From Candidatus Parcubacteria bacterium (GTDB lineage: Bacteria; Patescibacteriota; Saccharimonadia; Saccharimonadales; Saccharimonadaceae), in the NCBI GenBank assembly GCA_023391075.1, contig JAEWBQ010000004.1:62001-126000 (forward strand): a stretch of DNA of 64,000 nucleotides, given 5' to 3'. Below are positions 6,601 to 13,672 of the stretch, piece by piece. Every line of letters begins with the position of its first letter. The first letter of the stretch is position 1. The translations under genes and the position numbers were made by a program. Below the pieces are notes generated by a model. The model did no database searches, had not been told where the DNA came from, and saw only the letters and a list, made by a program, of their open reading frames with translations.

Positions 6601-7471
6601 TTGGCTTGATGCCGGCAGCGTGCATACCCTCGAGCACCTTGAGGCGCTTAAGGAGCTTCTTTTCGCGCTGGCCCTTGGCTGATTCGACTTCCTCGCTCAG
6701 CTGCTTGATCAGCACTGGCAGGTCGATTTCGTCGAGCAGTGCCTTCAGAGCGACGCCACCCATACCAACCTTGACGAGTTCTTCGTACTCTTCTGGAAGT
6801 GCGCGGTAGTCAGTTTCGTTCAGCAGTGCGCCCTTTACGAGGCTTTCGAGCTGAGCTTTCTTGACGTTGTAGCTTTCGTTGAGGTCTTCGACTTCACGTG
6901 ACTGCTGTTCAGCGAGTGTCTTGACGTCGGCACCTTCAACTTCGGCTTCTTTTTCGAAGCGCATCTTGATAGCCATGCGGCCAGCTTCGGTTTCGGCTTC
7001 GAGGTCGGCCAGGTACTGGTCGCGCTTCTCTGCCTCGACGTCGAGGATGACATAGGTAGCAAAGTAAGCGATGCGCTCGAGGTTACGAACCGTGATGCCG
7101 AGCAGCAGGCTCATCGCGCTTGGGGTGCCGCGCATGAACCAGATGTGTGCTACTGGAGCAGCCAGCTGGATGTGACCCATGCGTTCGCGGCGAACGATGC
7201 TCTTGGTAACGAGCTCGCCATTCTTGTCGACGGCAGCTTCGCGAGAGCGAACGCCCTTGAGCTTGCTGTCGTGCGGGTTGATATCTTTGACTGGGCCAAA
7301 GATACGCTCACAGAACAGACCGTCGCGTTCTGGCTTCTGGGTGCGGTAGTTGATGGTTTCTGGCTTGGTAACTTCGCCGTAGCTCCATTTGAGGATGTCC
7401 TCAGGGCTAGCGACGGCCAGACGTACGGCGTCAAAGTCACCGATGCCGTTGGTGGCGACTACTCGACTCAT
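3641..7471 (-). CDS. rpoC: RNA polymerase beta' subunit
   Basis: 1276 residues. This is the beta' clamp, active-site and rim subunit. The catalytic Mg-binding loop reads NADYDGD (residues 517-523) instead of the near-universal NADFDGD. The trigger-loop/bridge region ([21 protein letters not shown]) and C-terminal [14 protein letters not shown] are intact. Both zinc sites are missing: the segment between [15 protein letters not shown] and RRERMGH has no Cys pairs, and the second site reads EDEAGDDDG and [18 protein letters not shown] see only two cysteines in the whole protein. Its ATG overlaps the rpoB stop as TAATG, with AAGGAGG upstream. Confidence 0.98.
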   Translation of the reverse strand: [1276 protein letters not shown]

Positions 7472-10400
7472 TACGCGTCCTCCTTAATTGTTTCGATTTC
7501 GTCAATATCTTGAATGTTCATGCCGTCTTCGATGTCGCCGAATTCATCAGCTTCGTCGAGTACGGTTTCAGTGTCTTCGTCATCTGCGAATGAGACCTGA
7601 GCTGGCACAGACTTGTCTTCTGGACCGGCGTTAGCAATCACGTGCTCAGCGTCAACGACTTCGTCTTCTGATTCGTCGAGCAGGTCAACACGCAGACCGA
7701 GGCCTTGTAGTTCCTTCACGAGGACGTTGAAGCTTTCTGGCAGCTTCGGACCAACGATCGGCTCGTGCTTGATGATCGATTCGTATGCCTTGGCACGACC
7801 GTAAACATCGTCGGACTTGATGGTAAGCATTTCCTGGAGCGTAGCGGCAGCACCGTATGCTTCCAGTGCCCACACCTCCATCTCACCGAAGCGCTGGCCG
7901 CCATTTTGTGCCTTACCACCGAGCGGCTGCTGGGTGACCATCGTGTATGGACCAGTCGAGCGGGCGTGGATCTTGTCGCTGACCATGTGGTGCAGCTTGA
8001 TCATGTGCATGACACCGACAGTGGTGCGCTCTTCGAACGCTTCACCAGTACGACCGTCAAACAGCTGACTCTTACCATCACGGGCGAGGCCGGCTTTTTC
8101 GAGCTCATCGGCGATCACTTCGTTTGGCACACCGTTGAATGGAGGCGTTGCAACCTTGTAACCAAGGGCGCGCGCAGCCATACCGAGGTGCGTTTCAAAC
8201 AGCTGACCGATATTCATACGGCTTGGGACACCGAGTGGGTTGAGGACGACGTCGACTGGCGTACCGTCTTCCATGAATGGCATGTCTTCGGTTGGGAGGA
8301 TACGTGCGACCACACCCTTGTTACCGTGACGACCTGCCAGCTTGTCACCGACAGAGATCTTGCGCAGCTGTGCGACGAAGATCTGGATCTGCATCAAGAC
8401 ACCTGCCTTGAGTTCGTGACCGTTCTCACGTGAGAAGATCTTGACGCCGACGACCTTGCCGCCACCAGCATTGTTCATGCGCTGTGAAGTATCGCGGACA
8501 TCCTTGGCTTTTTCACCGAAGATGGCACGGAGGAGGCGCTCTTCTGAGCTAAGCTCCTGCTCACCCTTTGGCGTAATCTTACCGACGAGGACGTCACCGG
8601 CCTTGACCTCAGAACCGACTTGTACGATACCGTTTTCGTCGAGGTGGCGCAGTGATTCTTCTGATACGTTCGGGATATCGCGGGTTACGATTTCCGGGCC
8701 AAGTTTGGTTTCGCGGACTTCAACAGTGTAGTCCTTGATGTTGATGCTTGAGAGGCCGTCTTCCTTGACGAGGCGGTCGCTCAGGACGATTGCGTCGTCC
8801 ATGTTGTAACCGTTCCAAGGCATGAAGGCGACGAGCAGGTCGCGGCCGAGCGCGAGCTCGCCGTCAGCAACTGACGCACCTTCGATCAGGGTGTCACCCT
8901 TCTTTACCTTGTCGCCGCGGTTAACGCGGGTCTTTTGGTTGATCGAGCGGTCGTCGTTGCTCTTCTCAAAGTGAGTCAGTTCGTAAATCTTGACGCCGTC
9001 TTTGTACTTGACGTGAACCTGGTCGCCGTCAGCACGAACGACTTCACCGTCGCCTTCGGCCATAACCAGCTGGCTGGTGTTCTGGGCGATTGACGCTTCG
9101 ATACCAGTACCAACGGTTGGAGCTTCAGGATTGAGGAGCGGTACAGCCTGTTTCTGCATGTTTGAACCGGTCAAAGCACGGTCTACACGGTCTTTCTCTA
9201 CGAAAGGCACGAGGCTGGCGGTCGAACCGAGGATCTGCTTGTGCGCAGCGTCCATGAAGGTGATTTCGCTGGCGTCAACCTGGCCAGGAGCGAGGCTGAT
9301 ACGAGCACTAACACGCTCGTCCTTGAACGTACCATCTTCGTTGAGTTCAACGCCGGCTTCAGCGATGACTTCGGTGATTTCCTGTGAGGCGTCCATGTAG
9401 ACAACTTCGTCAGTTACCTTGCCGTCGACGACGCGCAGGTATGGAGTTTCGATGAACCCGTATTCGTTAACACGAGCGTAGGTCGCAAGGTTGAGTACCA
9501 GACCGATGTTCGCGCCTTCTGGGGTTTCCACGGAACAGAGGCGGCCGTAGTGAGTTGGGTGGGCGTCACGAACGTCCAGACCAGCACGCTCACGCGAGAG
9601 ACCGCCAGGACCCATCGAGCTGAGGCGGCGCTTGTGCGAAAGCTCGGCGAGTGGGTTGGTGTCGTCCATCAGCTGTGACAGCTGTGAGCTGGCGAAGAAT
9701 TCGCGAACCGCAGCGACCACTGGACGAGCGTTGATCAGCTGGCCAGGAGTGACCGTTTCGAGGTCAGACATAGACATGCGGTCCATAGCGTTACGCTGCA
9801 TACGGAGCATACCGACGCGGAACTGGCGAGCAACGAGCTCACCGACCAGCTTGATGCGGCGGTTGCTGAGAGCGTCGATGTCATCGGCAGCTTCCTGCGT
9901 ATTGTTGAGGCGGATGAGCTCCTTGATAATGGCAACGAGGTCGCTCATCTGGAAAACGCGGTTTTCGCTAGTGTTCGCTACTTCCAGGCCGAGGCGCTGG
10001 TTGAGCTTGTAACGGCCGACGCGGCTGTAGTCGAAGCGCTTGAAGTCGAAGAACATGCGTTCGATCATGCTGCGGGCGTTATCGACGGTCGCCAGGTCAC
10101 CTGGACGCAGGCGGCGGTAAACTTCGATCAGGGCTTCGTTTGCACCACGTGCAGCGTCCTTCTCAAGAGTTGCATCGATGTACTTGGTTTCACCAGTGTC
10201 GACATCAGCAAAGAGTGCCTTGATGTCGCTCGTCTTGGCGTGGCCAAGTGCGCGCAACAATGTCGTAACAGGCAGCTTGCGGCGGCGGTCGATCTTGACG
10301 TAGAGTGCGCCGTTTGAAGCGGTCTCGAATTCGAGCCATGCACCGCGGCCAGGGATCAACTTGGCACCGTAATAGTTCTGGCCGGCAACAGAGTCAGCCG

Positions 10401-10833
10401 TGAAGAATACACCAGCTGAACGGATCAGCTGTGAAACGACAACACGCTCGGTACCGTTGATGATAAACGTACCGCGGTCGGTCATCCATGGGTAGTCACC
10501 CAGGTAGATTTCCTGTTCTTTGACTTCGCCAGTCACCTTGTTGGTCAGCTCGACCTTGGCATGCAGCGGAGCATCAAAGGTCAAGTTGTTTTCCTTGGCG
10601 TCCTGTTCGCTTGTCTTAGGGTCCTGGAACGCATAATCCTTAAACCGCAGTTCGAGCTTCTGACCGGTATAGTCCTCGATTGGGTTAAGTTCTGCAAAAA
10701 TCTCGCTCAAACCGGTCTCGACGAATTCTCGCCATGAGTCCTTCTGGTGAGCGATGAGGTTTGGTAGCGGCAAAGCCGTGTCATCCTTCGTAAAGAATAC
10801 ACGCTTCGTCGCGGTAGCCTTGGTTTGTGCCAC
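7471..10833 (-). CDS. rpoB: RNA polymerase beta subunit
   Basis: 1120 residues from the GTG at 10831-10833, chosen because GAGGAG lies 8 nt upstream; the TTG at 10851 would sit before that site. It contains the rifampicin pocket FFASSQLSQLMDDTNPLAE and HKRRLSSMGPGG, GRLCSVETPEGANIGL, and the C-terminal KLHHMVSDKIHARSTGPY and GGQRFGEMEVWALEAYGA motifs. Compared with E. coli, the residues equivalent to F514 and L533 are Leu and Met, while Q513, D516, H526 (H400 here) and S531 are kept. It is followed by an acidic tail rich in Asp/Glu. It is the first gene of rpoB-rpoC. rplL/rplJ are not upstream here. Confidence 0.98.
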   Translation of the reverse strand: MAQTKATATKRVFFTKDDTALPLPNLIAHQKDSWREFVETGLSEIFAELNPIEDYTGQKLELRFKDYAFQDPKTSEQDAKENNLTFDAPLHAKVELTNKVTGEVKEQEIYLGDYPWMTDRGTFIINGTERVVVSQLIRSAGVFFTADSVAGQNYYGAKLIPGRGAWLEFETASNGALYVKIDRRRKLPVTTLLRALGHAKTSDIKALFADVDTGETKYIDATLEKDAARGANEALIEVYRRLRPGDLATVDNARSMIERMFFDFKRFDYSRVGRYKLNQRLGLEVANTSENRVFQMSDLVAIIKELIRLNNTQEAADDIDALSNRRIKLVGELVARQFRVGMLRMQRNAMDRMSMSDLETVTPGQLINARPVVAAVREFFASSQLSQLMDDTNPLAELSHKRRLSSMGPGGLSRERAGLDVRDAHPTHYGRLCSVETPEGANIGLVLNLATYARVNEYGFIETPYLRVVDGKVTDEVVYMDASQEITEVIAEAGVELNEDGTFKDERVSARISLAPGQVDASEITFMDAAHKQILGSTASLVPFVEKDRVDRALTGSNMQKQAVPLLNPEAPTVGTGIEASIAQNTSQLVMAEGDGEVVRADGDQVHVKYKDGVKIYELTHFEKSNDDRSINQKTRVNRGDKVKKGDTLIEGASVADGELALGRDLLVAFMPWNGYNMDDAIVLSDRLVKEDGLSSINIKDYTVEVRETKLGPEIVTRDIPNVSEESLRHLDENGIVQVGSEVKAGDVLVGKITPKGEQELSSEERLLRAIFGEKAKDVRDTSQRMNNAGGGKVVGVKIFSRENGHELKAGVLMQIQIFVAQLRKISVGDKLAGRHGNKGVVARILPTEDMPFMEDGTPVDVVLNPLGVPSRMNIGQLFETHLGMAARALGYKVATPPFNGVPNEVIADELEKAGLARDGKSQLFDGRTGEAFEERTTVGVMHMIKLHHMVSDKIHARSTGPYTMVTQQPLGGKAQNGGQRFGEMEVWALEAYGAAATLQEMLTIKSDDVYGRAKAYESIIKHEPIVGPKLPESFNVLVKELQGLGLRVDLLDESEDEVVDAEHVIANAGPEDKSVPAQVSFADDEDTETVLDEADEFGDIEDGMNIQDIDEIETIKEDA

Positions 10834-11000
10834 GCGGTAAACTCCTCGCAATAAATTGTTTTAGTGATAGAATCGGCGCCGAAGATCCTTGCTATGGTCG
10901 TGCCCGGCCGTTGCCACTTGACTGGGGACATAGATAACCACAACTACACTACTTCTTAGTACTTATTGTGAAGCCTGGGAAGCAAATAGTCAAGTAATTT
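10834..11000 (-). promoter_or_regulatory. rpoB promoter and leader
   Basis: Minus strand: TTGACT (10988-10993), 17 nt, CACAAT (10965-10970). The predicted start near 10958 leaves a leader of about 125 nt. The leader holds a GC-rich palindrome TCGGCGCCGA about 55 nt before the start codon, but I cannot assign a known leader element. Confidence 0.55.
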
Positions 11001-11021
11001 ACCGGATGATTTTACTAGGAA

Positions 11022-11765
11022 TTATGCTTCAATGTCCGCAATGACAATCGTGCCATCATCGATAATGTGAGAGGCGCTAAAAATCTTATTTACCGTAGCT
11101 ACGGCGGTCTGACCTACGCTCCGTACTGCACTCTCCATCCACCATTGATACTCATCGTTCATGCCGTCAAATCCTATCGGTCCCAGCCCGTCCGTCGCAA
11201 ACACCAGCCTATCGCCCTCACTCAGCCTCTCAAACCCCCAGATAGGCAGGTGCGAGTGAGTACTATTCGGCCTTAGTGTCAGACGGTCATGGTCTCCACC
11301 GAGGGCGTTCAAAAGTTGGTGACGCGCATTTGGGTCGTGCTGGGGCTGGGTCAGTTCATATAGGTCACCGGAAGCTGGCAAATAAAATAAACGCGAGTCG
11401 CCTGCGTGCAGCCATGCCACGTAACCATCGTCCGTTACGACGCTCCCCGTGAAGGTCGTTACTGATCCCGTCTCCTTCACTGCCCTGTGCAGCTCACTGT
11501 ATACCTCAGGCAGCGCCTCGAGGACGGCTTGGATACCCAGCCGAAACGAAGGTGCATACTTCACGAATGCTTCGCACGCTGCCTCTGCGGCAAGAGCGCC
11601 GTCGCTGCTTCCTCCTACCCCGTCAGCAACCGCAAAGAACTGTGTATCAACATCAGCTACCAGGCGGTCCTGTCCGCTTGGTTGGCCCGGCGGCAAGTCA
11701 TAATGAAGAAGCTGCGCCACTTCCCGACGCGTGCGACTACGAAAAGCCACCTCGCCAATACTCAT
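11022..11765 (-). CDS. PP2C-family Ser/Thr protein phosphatase
   Basis: 247 residues from the ATG at 11763-11765. The PPM/PP2C motifs are present in order: an RxxxxQDR-like start with later Asp, FFAVADGVGG (metal-binding Asp), TGSVV, WLHAGDSRLF, FATDGLGPI and the C-terminal DDGTIVIADIE (metal Asp). Such single-domain cytosolic phosphatases reverse Hanks-type kinase phosphorylation of cell-wall and translation proteins; no kinase is visible here. There is no Shine-Dalgarno site. A TTGATT-16-TATAAA promoter ends 10 nt before the ATG, so the leader would be only a few nt. Confidence 0.85.
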   Translation of the reverse strand: MSIGEVAFRSRTRREVAQLLHYDLPPGQPSGQDRLVADVDTQFFAVADGVGGSSDGALAAEAACEAFVKYAPSFRLGIQAVLEALPEVYSELHRAVKETGSVTTFTGSVVTDDGYVAWLHAGDSRLFYLPASGDLYELTQPQHDPNARHQLLNALGGDHDRLTLRPNSTHSHLPIWGFERLSEGDRLVFATDGLGPIGFDGMNDEYQWWMESAVRSVGQTAVATVNKIFSASHIIDDGTIVIADIEA

Positions 11766-11775
11766 TGTAAGGAGA

Positions 11776-11803
11776 TTTATATCACAAGTTATCAAACAAT
11801 CAA
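11776..11803 (-). promoter_or_regulatory. Promoter of the PP2C gene
   Basis: Minus strand: TTGATT (11798-11803), 16 nt, TATAAA (11776-11781). The predicted start is about 4 nt before the ATG. Confidence 0.55.
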
Positions 11804-11804
11804 A

Positions 11805-12110
11805 CTATACGGTGTGCGTCACGAGTAGGCTCACTACTACGAGGCTGTCGATCAGTATCCAGAGAATGTTCGAGACGATCATCGGCATCACCCGGTGGCG
11901 CAGGCCATATATCAGGAACAGTCCAGCGCACAGTGCGAAACTAATCCATGAAATAATAGACACGCCATGCGCGTCACCTTCAATAATCTTAACAAGCTGC
12001 GGCAAAGCACTCATGGGGTATACCACTGAGACCACAAAGACTAATCGCGTCAAAATTTTATCGCCGGCTGGGGCGGTCTTTTTGTGTTTGACTGGAACAG
12101 GAGCAAGCAT
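11805..12110 (-). CDS. PQ-loop (SemiSWEET-like) membrane protein
   Basis: 101 residues from the ATG at 12108-12110. Three hydrophobic helices follow a basic N-terminus; the first carries VYPMSALPQLVKI, the PQ-loop signature, then SWISFALCAGLFLIYG and a third helix. SemiSWEETs are three-helix half-transporters that dimerise to move sugars; related PQ-loop proteins have other roles, so the substrate is unknown. A TATAAT box ends 7 nt before the ATG and no ribosome site is present, suggesting a leaderless mRNA. Confidence 0.75.
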   Translation of the reverse strand: MLAPVPVKHKKTAPAGDKILTRLVFVVSVVYPMSALPQLVKIIEGDAHGVSIISWISFALCAGLFLIYGLRHRVMPMIVSNILWILIDSLVVVSLLVTHTV

Positions 12111-12273
12111 AAGAGCTATTATACATGACCCGCTACCCTTTCGTCCTTTTGGACTCGTCAGTGTAATTACGCAATTACAGAGGGTGTGTGCGATGACGGT
12201 TCGGTGGCATACACCACCACCCCGACACATCCTGTCGCACTCAGGGTTCTCCTTGCGGCTCTCGTGGCACCAG

Positions 12274-12528
12274 TTACTCTGTCGATAGCCGACGATACAT
12301 CATGAAGGCTCCTGCAACAACCGCCACTGCCACAGTGGCAACATACCAGATAATACCGCAGCATATCACCAAGAGTACGAATGCTAGGAAAAAAATGAAC
12401 TTTAGCTTCACGTATTCGTCCGCCCCAAGGTGCCGCCTGTTTAACAGCCAGTCACGAACAGTGTGTTTTGATTCGACAACCAAGTAAATCAAAGCGGCAA
12501 GTATCAGAAAGTTTACGAGCGCGTTCAT
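12274..12528 (-). CDS. Small two-helix membrane protein
   Basis: 84 residues from the ATG at 12526-12528 (MNALVNFLILAALIYLVVE), with GGAGGATGAGGG just upstream. It has an N-terminal helix, a basic middle (KHTVRDWLLNRRHLGADEYVKLK), then a long hydrophobic stretch that could form one or two helices. No known family. It lies 84 nt downstream of clpP on the same strand; a hairpin at 12549-12572 separates them. Confidence 0.65.
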   Translation of the reverse strand: MNALVNFLILAALIYLVVESKHTVRDWLLNRRHLGADEYVKLKFIFFLAFVLLVICCGIIWYVATVAVAVVAGAFMMYRRLSTE

Positions 12529-12548
12529 CGATCCCTCATCCTCCAGAA

Positions 12549-12572
12549 GAACGGCCAAGATTATGGCCGTTC
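12549..12572 (-). terminator. Hairpin after clpP
   Basis: A 9-bp perfect stem GAACGGCCA / TGGCCGTTC with a 6-nt loop, followed on the minus strand by TTCTGG. The T-run is weak, so this could be a leaky terminator or an intercistronic stem protecting clpP mRNA. Confidence 0.6.
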
Positions 12573-12612
12573 GTAGCATAGCGACACGTCCGGTCGCCGT
12601 CAAGCACCAGTG

Positions 12613-13209
12613 TTATTCTTTGGTGATCATCCCGTCGATCAAGCCGTACTCGATCGCCTCTTCGGCGCTCATCCAGAAGTCGCGGTCGGCGTCTTTCTCT
12701 ATCTTGGCAAGTTTTTGGCCGGTGTTCTTGGCGAGGATTTCGTTAAGGCGCTGCTTGAGGAACAGGCCTTCGCGCAGCGTGATTTCTTGATCACTAATCT
12801 TGCCCTGCGTACCGCTCGACGGCTGGTGGATCATGATACGGCTGTTTGGTAATGCGAAGCGCTTGCCCTTCGTACCGCTGCTTAGCAGAAAGGCACCCAT
12901 GCTCGCCTGCAGGCCGATGCCGATCGTCTGTACATCCGGCTTGATGTACTGGATCGTGTCGTAAATTGCGAGGCCGTCGTAGACACTGCCGCCCGGGCTA
13001 TTGATATAGAGCTTGATGTCTTTGTGCGGGTCCTCATAGGCAAGATGGATCAACTGTGCGACGACAATATTCGCCGTGTGCTCGTTGACATCCTCACCGA
13101 GGAAGATAATACGTTCGTTTAAAAGGCGCGAGTAAATATCAAAGGCGCGTTCGCCGTCTGACGTCTTCTCGATGACCGTGGGTACAAGATAGTTCGATGG
13201 CTTATTCAT
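12613..13209 (-). CDS. clpP: ATP-dependent Clp protease proteolytic subunit
   Basis: 198 residues, the usual ClpP length, from the ATG at 13207-13209 ([16 protein letters not shown]). The Ser-His-Asp triad lies in [12 protein letters not shown] (Ser), [10 protein letters not shown] (His) and the later Asp-rich helix; [11 protein letters not shown] is typical. ClpP forms the tetradecameric chamber that works with ClpC, which is also in this window under the same CIRCE-type control. A longer frame exists, but the promoter's -10 TATACT ends 6 nt before this ATG, so this start fits a leaderless mRNA. Confidence 0.95.
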   Translation of the reverse strand: MNKPSNYLVPTVIEKTSDGERAFDIYSRLLNERIIFLGEDVNEHTANIVVAQLIHLAYEDPHKDIKLYINSPGGSVYDGLAIYDTIQYIKPDVQTIGIGLQASMGAFLLSSGTKGKRFALPNSRIMIHQPSSGTQGKISDQEITLREGLFLKQRLNEILAKNTGQKLAKIEKDADRDFWMSAEEAIEYGLIDGMITKE

Positions 13210-13215
13210 ATACAT

Positions 13216-13245
13216 AGTATACACCCGATTTAGCACTCGCTGCAA
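13216..13245 (-). promoter_or_regulatory. clpP promoter
   Basis: Minus strand: TTGCAG (13240-13245) lies in the CIRCE loop, 18-nt spacer, TATACT (13216-13221). Transcription should start at the A of the clpP ATG. Confidence 0.7.
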
Positions 13246-13256
13246 TAGAGTGCTAA
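13230..13256. promoter_or_regulatory. CIRCE operator (HrcA site) at clpP
   Basis: A perfect TTAGCACTC-N9-GAGTGCTAA inverted repeat. HrcA binds this and represses heat-shock genes. It overlaps the -35 and spacer of the clpP promoter. Confidence 0.93.
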
Positions 13257-13277
13257 TAACAGATACGGCGTCTGCCA

Positions 13278-13306
13278 TTGCACGATCCTAACCTACGTGC
13301 TATCCT
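13278..13306 (+). promoter_or_regulatory. Promoter of the 66-residue gene
   Basis: TTGCAC, 17 nt, TATCCT preceded by TGC. The predicted leader is about 35 nt. It is divergent from clpP, 21 nt from the CIRCE. Confidence 0.65.
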
Positions 13307-13347
13307 GACGGGGCAACTTCGCATTTCTAACTACCTGAGGAGGTACC

Positions 13348-13548
13348 ATGTCGAAGGAGCGTATTATTACCCTGGGCGACTGCCTGGCTGAAGCGGGCGA
13401 GCTCGCCGTTGCGAAGGGAACCGTATTTGTCGGTTTCTGCTTCGCCGGGCTGAGCGTCGTCGCCAGTCTGCTCTACTGGCCGTACTCCGTGATCAACGAG
13501 CGCATCGCCTCGCGACGTCGGCCACTCCAGCTCACTTCTCACCGGTGA
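13348..13548 (+). CDS. Small single-helix membrane protein
   Basis: 66 residues with GAGGAGG 4 nt before the ATG. A charged start (MSKERIITLGDCLAEAGE) is followed by one hydrophobic helix (GTVFVGFCFAGLSVVASLLYW) and a basic tail. No family is recognised. It is a single-gene unit with its own promoter and terminator, divergent from clpP. The ribosome site sits in a small hairpin (13332-13345). Confidence 0.65.
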   Translation: MSKERIITLGDCLAEAGELAVAKGTVFVGFCFAGLSVVASLLYWPYSVINERIASRRRPLQLTSHR

Positions 13549-13592
13549 GCAGTCCCCGTACCCCTTTTGACACCGATGATCATCAGGGGGGT

Positions 13593-13626
13593 AGCGAATC
13601 AGATGTTCTGATTCGCTTTTTCATTT
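13593..13626 (+). terminator. Terminator of the 66-residue gene
   Basis: The stem GCGAATCAGA (13594-13603) pairs with TCTGATTCGC around a 3-nt loop and is followed by TTTTTC. Confidence 0.85.
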
Positions 13627-13632
13627 CCAAAT

Positions 13633-13661
13633 AAATACACCTCCGCGCCGGAGGTGTATTT
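13633..13661 (-). terminator. Terminator of tig
   Basis: The 13-bp perfect stem AAATACACCTCCG / CGGAGGTGTATTT has a 3-nt loop and lies 12 nt past the tig stop. It ends in ATTTATTT on the minus strand. Confidence 0.8.
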
Positions 13662-13672
13662 TAGTCAATCGA

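Noticed and set aside
7765..8433. 222-codon open frame on the plus strand opposite rpoB
   Set aside because: It is a shadow frame produced by the codon bias of rpoB, with no ribosome site or promoter and no recognisable domain. Similar long frames opposite rpoC (5243-5842), clpC (34163-34795) and dnaE (52856-53680) were rejected for the same reason.
10849..10851. TTG start of rpoB giving a longer protein
   Set aside because: The ribosome site GAGGAG lies downstream of it; the GTG at 10831-10833 is correctly spaced.
13327..13542. 71-codon minus-strand frame opposite the 66-residue gene
   Set aside because: The plus strand has promoter, GAGGAGG and terminator; the minus frame has none and would run into the clpP promoter region.
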